A DNA stretch of 64,000 nucleotides from JAGRGG01 sp965217265 (GCA_965217265.1 CBDCHP010000013.1:1-64000); one strand, 5' to 3'. Positions 28,172 to 37,901 are shown, counted from the stretch's first letter. The notes: a model not told the origin generated them from the letters alone. Translations and numbers: made by a program.

Positions 28172-29701
28172 ATGAGCCAAGCGGGGGTCGCCCTACCGCG
28201 CTGCGACGCTGTGGTGGCAGAGCGGCGCCCGCTAGCCTCGTCCCCCTGCCCGCCTGAGCGCCGCGTCTACGTCCTGGTCACCGCCGTCCTCGCCTCCAGC
28301 CTCGGCTTCATCGACGGCTCGGTCGTCGCCGTGGCGCTGCCGTCGATCCGCGCGGCGCTGGGTGCCGACTTCGCCACGGCGCAGTGGGTCGCCAACGCCT
28401 ACATGCTGACGCTGGCGTCCTTGATCCTGGTCGGCGGTGCCGCCGGCGACCGCTATGGCGTGCGCCGTGTCTTCGCGCTCGGCGTCGCCGCCTTCGCCCT
28501 CACCTCGCTCGCCTGCGCCCTGACGCCAACGCCGGGGCTCCTGGTCGCGGCGCGGGCGTGCCAGGGCGCGGCGGCGGCCCTCATGGTGCCGGGCAGCTTG
28601 GCGCTGATCGCCAAGAACATCCCCAAGGCCGAGCGTGGCCGGGCGATCGGCGTCTGGTCGGCCGCGGCCGGGCTGACCACGGCGCTCGGTCCTCCCTTGG
28701 GCGGCTGGATCGTCGGGATCGGCGGCGACGCCGCCTGGCGCTGGATCTTCGCCATCAACCTGCCGATCGGCGCCGTCACACTCTTCTTGCTTCTCTACCG
28801 GGTGCCGCACGACGCGGCCGAGGGCGGGGGCGCCCTCGACGTGGCCGGCGCGGCGTTGACGATCCTGGGCCTGGGCAGCCTCGCCTTCGCCCTCACCGCC
28901 GGCGCGGAGGGCGGCATTGGCCCGATCCTGATCGTCTCGGCGGTCGTCGTCGGAATCGCGGCGCTCGTCGGCTTCGTCGTCTGGGAGGGCCATGCTGCGC
29001 GGCCGATGGTGCCGCTCGCCATGTTCAAGGATCGCGCCTTCAGCGGCGCCAACGGCCTCACCTTCCTTCTCTACACGGCGCTCTCCGGCGTCCTGTTCTA
29101 CCTGCCGATGACGCTGATCGCCGGGCTCGGCACCACGGCGGCGACCGCCGGCTCGGTCTTCTTGCCGTTCACGCTCGTGATGGCGGTCCTCGCCCGCTAC
29201 GCCGGCACGCTCGCCGACAAGCGCGGGCTGCGGCTGCCGCTGACGCTCGGCCCCGCGATCACCGGCGTCGCCTTTCTCTTGCTGGCGCTCGCGGTCGAGT
29301 CTGGCTCGTTCTGGTTTGCCGTGATGCCGGCCATGCTGGTCCTCGGCGTCGGCATGGGGCTCGCCGTGACGCCGCTCTCGACCGCCGTCGTCGCCAGCGC
29401 CGACGACAGGCAGTCGGGCACGGCCTCGGGCATCAACAACGCGGTCGCCCGCATCGCCTCCCTGTTCGCCGTGGCCGGCCTCGGCCTCGTCGCGGCGTTC
29501 GCATACCAAGCGGCCGGCGGCGGTGCGAGCGGCGTCGGTTTCGGTGCCCCGGTGGACGGCCTGTCGCTTGGCGATGCCGCCGACGCCAGCCTCGCCACGC
29601 GGCACGGCTTCGCGGCGGTCGCGGTCGCGACGGGCCTCCTGGCCTTCGCCGCCGCCGCGGTGGCGTGGGTGACGCAGCCGGGGGAGGCCGTCGCCGGCTA
29701 G
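28172..29701 (+). CDS. MFS transporter, DHA2 (EmrB/QacA) family
   Basis: 509 aa inner-membrane protein with about 14 hydrophobic segments. Family motifs: LGFIDGSVVAVALPSIR in TM1 (DHA2 motif), GDRYGVRRVFALGVAAF (motif A), RACQGAAAALMVPGSLALI (motif B) and TTALGPPLGGWIVG (motif C). Drug or metabolite:proton antiport is the usual role. The start is one nucleotide after the rpmF stop, an unexpected operon partner; AGGATG-like site overlaps. Followed by a palindromic repeat (copy B), convergent with cfa. Confidence 0.9.
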   Translation: MSQAGVALPRCDAVVAERRPLASSPCPPERRVYVLVTAVLASSLGFIDGSVVAVALPSIRAALGADFATAQWVANAYMLTLASLILVGGAAGDRYGVRRVFALGVAAFALTSLACALTPTPGLLVAARACQGAAAALMVPGSLALIAKNIPKAERGRAIGVWSAAAGLTTALGPPLGGWIVGIGGDAAWRWIFAINLPIGAVTLFLLLYRVPHDAAEGGGALDVAGAALTILGLGSLAFALTAGAEGGIGPILIVSAVVVGIAALVGFVVWEGHAARPMVPLAMFKDRAFSGANGLTFLLYTALSGVLFYLPMTLIAGLGTTAATAGSVFLPFTLVMAVLARYAGTLADKRGLRLPLTLGPAITGVAFLLLALAVESGSFWFAVMPAMLVLGVGMGLAVTPLSTAVVASADDRQSGTASGINNAVARIASLFAVAGLGLVAAFAYQAAGGGASGVGFGAPVDGLSLGDAADASLATRHGFAAVAVATGLLAFAAAAVAWVTQPGEAVAG

Positions 29702-29713
29702 AAGAGATGGAGA

Positions 29714-29862
29714 GCACGCTTCGCGTCCGCTGGCGCGGGGCTTATTTTTTTCTCTTTTTTGCTAGTGTTAACGGAGGAGATTGGCCCCAACGCCGAGGGC
29801 AAATCTCGGACAAAAGCAAAAAAGAGAAAAAAGGACCGCGCGTCAGCGCACGCGAAGCGTTC
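29714..29862 (+). repeat. palindromic intergenic repeat, copy B
   Basis: 149 bp. Terminal arms GCACGCTTCGCGTCCGCTG and CAGCGCACGCGAAGCG, T-rich left and A-rich right arms, TAGTGTTAACGG (GTTAAC 29767-29772), inner stem GAGATTGGCC/GGCAAATCTC. Between the convergent MFS and cfa genes. Confidence 0.85.
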
Positions 29863-29874
29863 GCTTCTTAGGCC

Positions 29875-31161
29875 TCACGCCCGATCGACGGCGCGAAGGG
29901 CGCCCTCGGCCGCGGCGATGTAGTCGCGCGTCGGCCGCGAGGTCGACTGTTGCTTGACGAGCTGGATCTGGAAGTTGAACAGCCGGCCGTGGCGAAAGCT
30001 GACCTCGGAGGTGGCGAGGTAGAGGTCCCACATGCGAAAGAAGCGCTCGTCGTAGAGGGCCAGCACCTTGTTACGGTTGGCGTGGAAGCGTTCGCGCCAG
30101 TGTTTCAGCGTCTCGGCGTAGTGGTAGGTCAGGATCTCGACGTCCTTGACCATGAGGCCACTGCGCTCGATCGCGCGCAGGGCCTCCGACAGGGCGGGGA
30201 TGTGCCCGTTCGGGAAGATATACTTCTCAAGAAAGGGCGGGTCGGACAGGTTCGGCTTGGCGCGGCCGATCGAGTGCAGGACGAAGACGGCGTCGTCCCT
30301 CATCAGCCGGACGGCGGTGGCGAAGTAGGCGCCGAAGTTCTGCGGCCCAACGTGCTCGAACATACCGATCGAGACGAGGCGATCGAAGGTGCCCTCCACC
30401 GCACGATAGTCGGTCAATTCAAAGCGGACCCGATCGCTCAGCCCCTGTTCTTCGGCGCGGCGGCGGGCGACCCGCAACTGCTCGGCGGAGAGCGTGACGC
30501 CGGTCACGTCCACGCCGCAATGCTGGGCCAAGTAGAGCGCCGTGCCGCCCCAGCCGCAGCCGATGTCGAGCACGCGCTGACCCGGAGCCAGCATCATCTT
30601 CGCCGCGATGTGGCGCTTCTTGGCCCGCTGGGCCTCCTCAAGGCTCATGCCGGGATCGGCGAAGTAGGCGCAGGAATATTGCAGGTCCGCGTCGAGGAAG
30701 AGGCGAAACAGGCGCTCGTCCAGGTCGTAGTGGTGGGCGACGTTGCGCCCCGCGGCCTCGCGCGCGACGCGGCGTCGCCACGTCCGCTCAGCGATGCGCC
30801 AGAAGGTCAGCCCGACCGCGGGCGCCGTCGCGAAGCGCTTGGTCCCGTTCATCTTGGCCAGTGCCACGAAGGCGTCGAGCCCGTCCCCCTCCCCGCCCCC
30901 CTCGACCACCATGCGGCCGTCCATGTAGGTCTCGGCGAAGCTGAGCGCTGGGTCTAGGTAGATCGCGCGAACGGCGCCCGCATCTTTCAGTTCGACTGAC
31001 GCCCGCGGCGCGCCGCCGTCGCCGTAGGTCTCCTTGCCGCCGGAGGGGTAGCGCACGGCGAGCGTGCCCACCCGCACCGCGCGGCGCAGCACGTTAGCCA
31101 ACAGGCGCTCGAACCCGCGCAGGGCGGGCGTGGTCTGGGTCGAGGAAATGCGCGACGACAA
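29875..31161 (-). CDS. cfa: cyclopropane-fatty-acyl-phospholipid synthase family protein
   Basis: 428 aa SAM-dependent methyltransferase that adds a methylene group to unsaturated phospholipid acyl chains. N-terminal lipid-binding domain (ALSFAETYMDGRMVVEGG), then the linker YDLDERLFRLFLDADLQYSCAYF, SAM motif VLDIGCGWGGTALYLA, and ISIGMFEHVG-like VSIGMFEHVG and YIFPNGHIPALSEA, all hallmark CFA synthase segments. Length is normal. Start ATG 31161. Single gene, convergent with the MFS gene and downstream of the FGGY kinase. Confidence 0.93.
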   Translation of the reverse strand: MSSRISSTQTTPALRGFERLLANVLRRAVRVGTLAVRYPSGGKETYGDGGAPRASVELKDAGAVRAIYLDPALSFAETYMDGRMVVEGGGEGDGLDAFVALAKMNGTKRFATAPAVGLTFWRIAERTWRRRVAREAAGRNVAHHYDLDERLFRLFLDADLQYSCAYFADPGMSLEEAQRAKKRHIAAKMMLAPGQRVLDIGCGWGGTALYLAQHCGVDVTGVTLSAEQLRVARRRAEEQGLSDRVRFELTDYRAVEGTFDRLVSIGMFEHVGPQNFGAYFATAVRLMRDDAVFVLHSIGRAKPNLSDPPFLEKYIFPNGHIPALSEALRAIERSGLMVKDVEILTYHYAETLKHWRERFHANRNKVLALYDERFFRMWDLYLATSEVSFRHGRLFNFQIQLVKQQSTSRPTRDYIAAAEGALRAVDRA

Positions 31162-31258
31162 GGATGTCCTCCGGCTGGCGTGCTCCGTGCGGACACCGGC
31201 GGGTTATGCCCGCGGGGCGGCCGAAGGGAAACTACCGAAGCTACGTGGTGATGCGGCG

Positions 31259-32773
31259 TCAGGGCGGTGCGTCATCAAGCAAGGCGCCGCCGAACGGCTG
31301 CACCGCGGCGTAAACCCTGGCTTGGCGGGCCGAGAGGCGATCCCAAGCGGCGCGCGCGGCTGGGTCGGGCACCGTGGTCTCGGCCTCGTTGGTCATCGCC
31401 CGCGCCGCCGTCTTGACGTCGGGGTGCAAGCCCGCCCCCACAGCGGCGAGGATGCCGGCACCCAGGGCCGTCGCCTCGTTCGACAGGCTGCGCTGCACGG
31501 GCAGGCCGGTGCTGTCGGCGATCATACGGACCCAAAGCGCGTTTCGCGCCCCCCCGCCCATCGCGAGGATGCGCTCCGACGCGACCCCGGCGTTGCGCAT
31601 GGCGTCGAGTGCCCGGGCAACCTCCAGGCTCAGCCCTTCGAGGACGGCGCGGTAGATGTGGGCGGGGCCGTGGCCGGGACCTAAGCCCACGAAGGCGGCG
31701 CGGGCGCGCGGGTCCCAGTGCGGGTTCATGCAGCCGGTGAAGTGGGTCGAGGCCATCACCCCCTCGGCCCCGATTGGCAGTGCCGCCGCCGCCTGCTCCA
31801 GCCGGTCGAACACGGCCGGATCGGAGCGCCCGCCGGCGAAGGTGTCGATATACCAGTCGATAAGGAAGGTGCCGGCCCGCTGCACGGCTTCGAGGAAGTA
31901 GCCCTCGCCGTCGGCGGCGATCATCGTCCGCCAGTGGCGCCCGAGGAGAGGATCGGACGACCACGCGCCGGCGACGATCGCGGTGCCGAGGTTCAGGTAG
32001 ACGACGCCCGGCCGCATCGCGTCGACGCCGAGCCCGGCGCATTGGCCGTCGCCGCCGCCGGCGAAGACGGCGGTGCCGGGGGCGAGACCGGTCGCGTCCG
32101 CCGCCACTCGGGTCACGCGGCCGATCAGACCGCCCGGCTTGTGCACCGTCGCCATCTGCTCGGGCCTGATGTCCAAGTGCGCCAGGAGCGGCGCCGACCA
32201 CGCCTTGGCCTCGATGTCGAAGACCCCGAAAGGGTCGGCCGACGACCAGCCGGTCGCGACCTCGCCGGTGAGCCGGCCGACGAGGTAGGCTTGCACGTCG
32301 ACGATGCGATCCGCCTTGTCAAGCAGGTCGGGGCGGTGCCGGCGCAGCCAGCTCAAGCGGTAGATCGCCGGGGTGACGTCGACCGGTTTGCCGGAGATGC
32401 GGTGCAGCGTCTCGGCACCGATCGCGTCGGACATGACGGCCAGTTCGGGCAGCGCCCGCTCGTCGAGCCACGTCAAGGCCGGCATCAGCGCCCGGCCTTG
32501 TCCGTCGAGGAGCGCCACGGTCTCGCGCTGGTTCGAGACGGCGAGGCCCACGATCGTCATAGGGTCAACGGCGGCCAGGGCTTCCCGCAGGGCGGCGCAG
32601 ACCGAGCGCCACCAATCCTCTGGGTCCTGCTCGACGTGCCCCGGCCGCGGCTGGGCCAGCGGGATCGGCGCTCTGCCCTCGGCGACGGGCGTGCCGTTCG
32701 CATTCCAAACGATCGCCTTGGTCGATTGGGTCGAGCTGTCGATGCCGATGACATGGCGTTGGCCCTTGGCCAT
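31259..32773 (-). CDS. FGGY-family carbohydrate kinase, xylulokinase-like
   Basis: 504 aa. N-terminal ATPase motif VIGIDSSTQSTKAIVW, the sugar-binding AVSNQRETVALLD, and FGGY signature regions HFTGCMNPHWDP and YRAVLEGLSLEVARALD, then phosphate motif AMGGGARNALWVRMIADSTG. Resembles XylB; the true sugar or polyol is unknown. ATG 32773 follows GGAGGAAG. It is the second gene after the SorC regulator (23-nt gap), divergent from an AraM-like dehydrogenase, HAD phosphatase and ABC importer, so it should phosphorylate what the importer brings in. Confidence 0.9.
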   Translation of the reverse strand: MAKGQRHVIGIDSSTQSTKAIVWNANGTPVAEGRAPIPLAQPRPGHVEQDPEDWWRSVCAALREALAAVDPMTIVGLAVSNQRETVALLDGQGRALMPALTWLDERALPELAVMSDAIGAETLHRISGKPVDVTPAIYRLSWLRRHRPDLLDKADRIVDVQAYLVGRLTGEVATGWSSADPFGVFDIEAKAWSAPLLAHLDIRPEQMATVHKPGGLIGRVTRVAADATGLAPGTAVFAGGGDGQCAGLGVDAMRPGVVYLNLGTAIVAGAWSSDPLLGRHWRTMIAADGEGYFLEAVQRAGTFLIDWYIDTFAGGRSDPAVFDRLEQAAAALPIGAEGVMASTHFTGCMNPHWDPRARAAFVGLGPGHGPAHIYRAVLEGLSLEVARALDAMRNAGVASERILAMGGGARNALWVRMIADSTGLPVQRSLSNEATALGAGILAAVGAGLHPDVKTAARAMTNEAETTVPDPAARAAWDRLSARQARVYAAVQPFGGALLDDAPP

Positions 32774-32796
32774 CTTTCTTCCTCCCCGGCGCGGCG

Positions 32797-33786
32797 TTAC
32801 GTTGTCGCGACGAGGGCCGCCGTCGTCGTGTCGGTAACGAGGTGGGTGGCGTAGCCGCCGAGCAGCGTCGCTTGGATCGCCGCGTGTTTTTGCGGCCCGC
32901 CGGCGACGCACAGGCGCACGCGCGCGCGCTTCAGCTCGTCGAGCGCGATGCCGACCATACGCCCGTCGGCCCCGCCCCGAACCGCACGGCCCTTAGCGTC
33001 GATGAAGCGGCCGATGATGACCGCGACGGCGCCGTGCTCGACGTAGGCCCTGAGTTCGGGGGCCGGCAGGAACTCGGCTTCCGCGAGCGTGCCGCTCGGC
33101 AGCAGGTCGCCGACGCCGAAGACGATCGTCGCGGCCCGGCGGATCAGGGCGAACTGGCGTTGCAACGCCGGCTCGGCCAGGAGCGCGTCGCGCAAGGCCG
33201 GCGTCGAGAGGAAGGCCGGCGCCAAGAGGTTGACGCAGCGAGCACTCAGCCGGGCGGCAAGCAGCGAGGTGCAGAGTTCGGGCGAGAAGTCGTCGCTCCC
33301 AGCCGAGCTGCCGGCGACCTGGACGACGGTGAGGCCCGGACGGTGCGCGAGCGGCACCGAGCGCGCGAGCGCCAGGACCGTCTTGCCCCAGGCGACGCCG
33401 AGCACGCCGCCGCCCTCCAGCATCGTCGCCAGCAGCCGGGCCCCCGCCTCCCCTAGCCGCTCGTGCAGCGGCACCGGGCCGACGAGGTCGGGGATGACGT
33501 GGCAGCCGGCGAGGCCGAAGCGTGAAGCGACCCTCCGGGCGAGCGTCGTTCGGGCGTAGGCCGCGTCGTTGAGCCGAACCGTGACGACGCCGCGCACGCG
33601 CGCCTCTTGCAGGTGGTTCGCCACCGTCGCGCGCGAGACCGAGAGCGCCCGTGCGACGTCGCTCTGCGTCAACTGATCGACGTAGTAGAGCCAAGCGGCC
33701 CAGACGACGGCGTCGCCGAACTCGGCCGGGGGCGTGACACCCCCCAAATCGTCGGCGATCGCCCCGGTCGTTCGCGCGCCCGTCAT
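32797..33786 (-). CDS. SorC/DeoR-type sugar-binding transcriptional regulator
   Basis: 329 aa. N-terminal HTH (WAAWLYYVDQLTQSDVARAL then SVSRATVANHLQEARVRG) followed by the sugar-phosphate-binding domain with GVAWGKTVLALARSV, VVQVAGSSAG and the C-terminal CVAGGPQKHAAIQATLLGGY. Such regulators bind a phosphorylated sugar or polyol and control their own locus. ATG 33786 is chosen for the GGAGG upstream (spacing long, 11 nt); a start at 33852 is possible. Divergent from the transport/catabolic operon; a near-palindrome lies between the two. Confidence 0.9.
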   Translation of the reverse strand: MTGARTTGAIADDLGGVTPPAEFGDAVVWAAWLYYVDQLTQSDVARALSVSRATVANHLQEARVRGVVTVRLNDAAYARTTLARRVASRFGLAGCHVIPDLVGPVPLHERLGEAGARLLATMLEGGGVLGVAWGKTVLALARSVPLAHRPGLTVVQVAGSSAGSDDFSPELCTSLLAARLSARCVNLLAPAFLSTPALRDALLAEPALQRQFALIRRAATIVFGVGDLLPSGTLAEAEFLPAPELRAYVEHGAVAVIIGRFIDAKGRAVRGGADGRMVGIALDELKRARVRLCVAGGPQKHAAIQATLLGGYATHLVTDTTTAALVATT

Positions 33787-33814
33787 GTCGATGCCAGCCT
33801 CCGCCGTGCCGTGG

Positions 33815-33848
33815 TTGACAGATGCGGTGCGGCTTGAACATATGTCAA
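33815..33848 (+). promoter_or_regulatory. candidate promoter with SorC operator for the polyol/ABC operon
   Basis: TTGACA at 33815-33820, 18 bp, then CATATG as a weak -10. The -10 lies inside TTGAACATATGTCAA (33834-33848), a 15-bp near-palindrome suited to a dimeric or tetrameric SorC regulator. Binding would block the plus-strand promoter. Inferred from position and symmetry. Confidence 0.45.
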
Positions 33849-33901
33849 CCATCGCCGCGCGGGCGGCGGGCCATCGCCGCGCGAACGTCGGGGAGGACTG
33901 A

Positions 33902-35239
33902 ATGACGGTGGGCGGGCCGCCAGGCGGCTATAACGCGCTGATCGACGACATCGTCGCCGGGCGCTGGGTCAATCCCGAGACGGGCGAGCCGGTCCGTGTT
34001 CCCTACCGCTCGGTCGTCATCGCCGAGACGCTGGACGGGCGCGAGGCCGACCTCGTGGCGCCGCTCGATCTTGGGCAGCGACTTGCCGTCGTCGCCGACG
34101 AGGCGACCTACGCCGCTTTGGGCGAGCGGGTGGCGCGGGCTTTGCGCGCGATCGCCGAAGTCGAGACCGTTGTCCTGGACCGACCGCATGCCGACGTCGA
34201 GGACGCGGGCCGCCTCGCCGAACGCCTGCGCGGCGCGGACGGCGTCGTCGCCGTCGGCTCGGGCACGCTCAACGATCTGTGCAAGTACGTGACGGCGGGG
34301 GACGGGCGCGGCTACTGCGTCTTCGGCACGGCCGCCTCGATGAACGGCTACACCTCGACCACCGCCTCGATGACGCTGCCGAGCGGCCTCAAGATCTCGC
34401 TGCCGGCGCACGCCCCGCGCGGCTTCTTCGCCGACATCGGTGTTGCGGCGGCGGCGCCTAGACACCTCGCCGCGGCGGGCTTCGGCGACTGCCTGTGCCG
34501 CTCGACGGCGCAGATCGACTGGTGGCTCTCGCACCGGCTGCTCGGCACGGCCTACCGCGCGGCCCCTTACCTGATCCAGGCCGAGGACGAGCGCCGCATG
34601 AACGCGAACGCCGCCGGTATTGCCAAGGGTGATATCGCGGCGATCGGCTACCTCTACCGCGTCCTGACGCTGTGCGGCCTCGGGGTCTCGTTCACCGGCA
34701 TGTCGAACCACGGCTCGATGGGCGAGCACCAGATCTCGCACTACGTCGACTGCTTTGCAGGATCCCGCCATCCGGGCACGCTGCACGGCGCCCAGGTCGG
34801 CGTCGCGTCGCTCAGCATGGCACGGCTGCAAAGCCTGATCCTGGATCAAGAGACGCCGCCCGTCGTCGGCCCGACCCGGATCGACACGGACGACATGGCG
34901 CGGCGCATGGGTTTCGAGGTCGCCGCCGAGTGCGCGGTCGAGTGGTGCAAGAAGGCGCTCGACGCCGCCTCGGCCGAGCGCCTCAACGCGCGCATGGCCG
35001 AACTGTGGCCGGATCTGAGGCGCGAGTGCGCCGCGTTCGCCCTGCCGGCGGCCGAGATGGCGGCGATGCTCGAAGCCGCCGGCGGGCCGACCACGGCGGG
35101 GGAACTTAGGCTCAAGCCCGACCTCTACGCCGAGGCGGTCCTGCACTGCCGCGAGATGCGCGACCGCTTCTCGGTCCTCGACGTCGCCGCCGACGCCGGC
35201 CTCCTCGCCGACTTCGCCGCCGACGAGGCGGGGCGCTGA
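33902..35239 (+). CDS. AraM/EgsA-like sn-glycerol-1-phosphate dehydrogenase family protein
   Basis: 445 aa, iron-alcohol-dehydrogenase superfamily. Nucleotide motif VVAVGSGTLNDLCKYVT, the stretch TAASMNGYTSTTASMT typical of G1P dehydrogenases, and metal-ligand regions GFGDCLCRSTAQIDWWL, SNHGSMGEHQISHYVD and HGAQVGV. It should reversibly oxidise a phosphorylated polyol with NAD(P); AraM-like members in bacteria do not necessarily act on glycerol-1-phosphate. First gene of the plus-strand operon; stop overlaps the HAD gene start (TGATG). Confidence 0.88.
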   Translation: MTVGGPPGGYNALIDDIVAGRWVNPETGEPVRVPYRSVVIAETLDGREADLVAPLDLGQRLAVVADEATYAALGERVARALRAIAEVETVVLDRPHADVEDAGRLAERLRGADGVVAVGSGTLNDLCKYVTAGDGRGYCVFGTAASMNGYTSTTASMTLPSGLKISLPAHAPRGFFADIGVAAAAPRHLAAAGFGDCLCRSTAQIDWWLSHRLLGTAYRAAPYLIQAEDERRMNANAAGIAKGDIAAIGYLYRVLTLCGLGVSFTGMSNHGSMGEHQISHYVDCFAGSRHPGTLHGAQVGVASLSMARLQSLILDQETPPVVGPTRIDTDDMARRMGFEVAAECAVEWCKKALDAASAERLNARMAELWPDLRRECAAFALPAAEMAAMLEAAGGPTTAGELRLKPDLYAEAVLHCREMRDRFSVLDVAADAGLLADFAADEAGR

Positions 35240-36051
35240 TGCGACCGCTGGCCGAGATGCCGGCCGAAGTCGCCGGCGGCGTGATCGGGGTCTTCACCGA
35301 CATCGACGACACGCTGACGACGGGGGGCCGGCTGCCGGCCGCGGCCTACGCCGCCCTGGAACGGCTGCACGCCGCCGGGCTCTACGTCGCCCCGATCACC
35401 GGCCGGCCGGCCGGCTGGTGCGACATGATCGCCCGCTTCTGGCCGGTGCACGGCGTCGTCGGCGAGAACGGCGCCTTTTACTTCGCCTACGACGCCGAGA
35501 CGCGCACGATGCGTCGCCGCTTCGCCGCCGATCCCGCGACGCGCGCCGCCGACCGGGCGAGGCTCGACGCCCTGGCGCAAGAGATCCTGGCCGCCGTGCC
35601 GGGGACGGCGATCGCGGCTGACCAAAGTTACCGCGAGGCCGACCTCGCCATCGACTTCTGCGAGGACGTGCCGCCCTTGCCCCGTAGCGAGGTGCGCCGG
35701 ATCGCGGCGATGTTCGAGGATGCCGGTGCGGTCGTCAAAATCTCCTCGATCCACGTCAACGGCTGGTTCGGCGCGCACGATAAGCTGAAGACGACGCGCC
35801 TGTTCGCGGCCGAGGGCTTGGGCCTCGACCTCGACGCCGAGCGGGACCGCATCGTCTTCGTCGGCGACAGCCCGAACGACGCGCCGATGTTCGGCCACTT
35901 CCCCAACGCCTGCGGCGTCGCCAACGTCCTCGACTTCGAGGGCGAGATCGAGGCGCTGCCGGCCTACGTCGCGCCCTCGCGCGGCGGGCGGGGCTTCGTC
36001 GAGGTCGCCGAGCGCCTGCTCGCCGCGCGCGGGGCGGGAGGGGCCGGGTGA
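35239..36051 (+). CDS. HAD-superfamily hydrolase (Cof/sucrose-phosphatase type IIB)
   Basis: 270 aa. Motif I FTDIDDTLTTGG, motif II ITGRPAGW, Lys region AHDKLKTTRLFA and motif IV FVGDSPNDAPMFGHFP; large IIB cap. It would dephosphorylate a sugar or polyol phosphate in the cytoplasm. Translationally coupled on both sides (1-nt overlap with the dehydrogenase, 4-nt overlap with the permease). A phosphatase in the same operon as a kinase locus is unusual and may indicate detoxification of a phosphorylated intermediate. Confidence 0.9.
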   Translation: MRPLAEMPAEVAGGVIGVFTDIDDTLTTGGRLPAAAYAALERLHAAGLYVAPITGRPAGWCDMIARFWPVHGVVGENGAFYFAYDAETRTMRRRFAADPATRAADRARLDALAQEILAAVPGTAIAADQSYREADLAIDFCEDVPPLPRSEVRRIAAMFEDAGAVVKISSIHVNGWFGAHDKLKTTRLFAAEGLGLDLDAERDRIVFVGDSPNDAPMFGHFPNACGVANVLDFEGEIEALPAYVAPSRGGRGFVEVAERLLAARGAGGAG

Positions 36052-36971
36052 CGGCGGTCCGGGCCGCGCGCGGGGACGAACAGGCCAAACCCCAGCGCCT
36101 CGGCGGCGTCTTCGTCTCCGATCACCCGCTGCCCTGGCTCCTGCCGCTGCTCGCGTTCCTCGTCGTCTTCACGATCTACCCCTTCTTCTACAATGTCTGG
36201 CTCAGCTTTCACGAGTACGTGCCGCTGCGCCGCTCGATCGAGTATGTCGGCCTCGACAACTGGCGCCAGCTCTGGGCCGACACGCGCTTTTGGCAGTCGC
36301 TGGGCATCACCTTCACCTACTTTGCCTTGGCGCTGACGATCGAACTCGTGCTCGGCATGGCGATCGCCCTCCTGCTCGACGCCGACGAGTTCGGCTTCGG
36401 TTTCCTGCGCGGCGTGCTTACCATGACGCTCGTCATCCCGCCCGCGATCGTCGGCATGATGTTCTTGCTGATGCAGGACCCGCAGTTCGGCGTCATCAGC
36501 TATGCTCTCAAGCAGGTGGGCCTGCTCGACCCCTCGACGCCGATCCTCTCGACCCCGTCCTTGGCGCTCGCCGGCGTCCTGCTCGCCGAGATCTGGCAGT
36601 GGACGCCCTTCATGGTGCTGATCTTCCTGGCCGGCTTGCGCGCGCTGCCGAGCGAGCCCTACGAGGCGGCGATGCTCGACGGCGCCTCGCCGTGGCAGAC
36701 CTTTTGGCGGCTGACCTTGCCGATGATGGGCAAGGTGATCGCGATCGCCGTGCTCATTCGCGGCATCGACCTGTTTCGCGTCTTCGACTACGTCTTCGTG
36801 ATGACCTCGGGCGGTCCCGGCACCTCGACCTACACGCTCAGCCTCTACGCTTGGCAGCAGACGTTCAGCTTCGTCAAGTGGGGCTACGGCGCCACGCTCA
36901 GCCTCGTCACGCTCGTCATCGTCCTCGTCATCGCCAACCTGTTCATCAAGCTCACCAAGTTGAGGTGGTAG
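36048..36971 (+). CDS. ABC sugar transporter permease (MalF/UgpA type)
   Basis: 307 aa, six hydrophobic segments beginning LLPLLAFLVVFTIYPFFYNV. The EAA loop that contacts the ATPase is EPYEAAMLDGASPWQTFWRL. Start GTG 36048 overlaps the HAD stop. With the next gene it forms the heterodimeric membrane channel of the importer. Confidence 0.93.
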   Translation: MTAVRAARGDEQAKPQRLGGVFVSDHPLPWLLPLLAFLVVFTIYPFFYNVWLSFHEYVPLRRSIEYVGLDNWRQLWADTRFWQSLGITFTYFALALTIELVLGMAIALLLDADEFGFGFLRGVLTMTLVIPPAIVGMMFLLMQDPQFGVISYALKQVGLLDPSTPILSTPSLALAGVLLAEIWQWTPFMVLIFLAGLRALPSEPYEAAMLDGASPWQTFWRLTLPMMGKVIAIAVLIRGIDLFRVFDYVFVMTSGGPGTSTYTLSLYAWQQTFSFVKWGYGATLSLVTLVIVLVIANLFIKLTKLRW

Positions 36972-36972
36972 G

Positions 36973-37845
36973 ATGCAAGGCACGCCCTGGCGCTACGGCC
37001 GCATCGTCCTCGCCTGGGGGGTCGTCGCACTCTTCTTCTTCCCGATCTACTTTTGGACCACGGTCGCCTTCAAGAACCCGAACGAGATCTTCGACATCCC
37101 GCCGCGCGTCGTCGACTTCACCCCGACGTTCGCCAATTTCGAGAAGGTGTTCGGGATCTCGTTCGGCCTGCAAGAGGGCATCACCGTCGCCCCCGGCGGC
37201 GGCAATTTCTACATGGCGCCTAGATTGTGGGACTCGATCGTGGTGGCGACGCTCTCGACGCTGCTCGCCGTCGCCGTCGCCACGCTCGCGGCTTACGCCT
37301 TGTCGCGCATTCGATTCCGCGGCCAGCACGCCTTCGTCGGCTGGGTGCTCTCGACTAGGATGCTGCCGCCGGTCGCGGTCGCGGTGCCGATGTTCTTCAT
37401 CTACAAGAACGTGGGCCTGCTCGACACCTACACCGGCGTCATCCTGATCCACGCGCTGATGAACCTGCCCCTGGCCGTTCTCCTCTTGAAGAGCTTCTTC
37501 GACGACATCCCGACCGAGATCGACGAGAGCGCCGTCGTCGATGGCGCCTCACGCTGGCTGATCTTTCGCCGCATCGTCCTGCCGATGGCCAAGGGCGGTA
37601 TCGCCGCGACGGCGGTGTTGTGCTTCATCTTCAGTTGGACTGAGTTCCTCTTCGTCCTCACCCTGACCCAGACGGGCCTGAAGACCATCCCGGTTGTCTC
37701 CTCGACCTTCGTCACCTCGACCGGCACCGCCTGGGGCAACATGGCGGCCCTCGGCGCCGCCTCGATCGTTCCGGCCTTCGTCTTCATTCTGCTGGTGCAA
37801 AAGCACCTGGTTCGCGGCCTGACGATGGGCGGCCTGAAGCAGTAG
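36973..37845 (+). CDS. ABC sugar transporter permease (MalG/UgpE type)
   Basis: 290 aa, six hydrophobic segments starting IVLAWGVVALFFFPIYFWTT. EAA loop IDESAVVDGASRWLIFRR. Begins 1 nt after the partner permease stop. There is a periplasmic-loop insertion (GITVAPGGGNFYMAPR) before TM2, seen in some alphaproteobacterial polyol permeases. Confidence 0.93.
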   Translation: MQGTPWRYGRIVLAWGVVALFFFPIYFWTTVAFKNPNEIFDIPPRVVDFTPTFANFEKVFGISFGLQEGITVAPGGGNFYMAPRLWDSIVVATLSTLLAVAVATLAAYALSRIRFRGQHAFVGWVLSTRMLPPVAVAVPMFFIYKNVGLLDTYTGVILIHALMNLPLAVLLLKSFFDDIPTEIDESAVVDGASRWLIFRRIVLPMAKGGIAATAVLCFIFSWTEFLFVLTLTQTGLKTIPVVSSTFVTSTGTAWGNMAALGAASIVPAFVFILLVQKHLVRGLTMGGLKQ

Positions 37846-37901
37846 ACAAAGCCGGGTCAATCCTTCAACCTTCGAAGCAAAAGAAACAAAGAGGCTAAAC
37901 G

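Noticed and set aside
28232..29605. 457-codon minus-strand ORF
   Set aside because: Antisense shadow of the MFS transporter, low-complexity Arg/Gly/Asp-rich.
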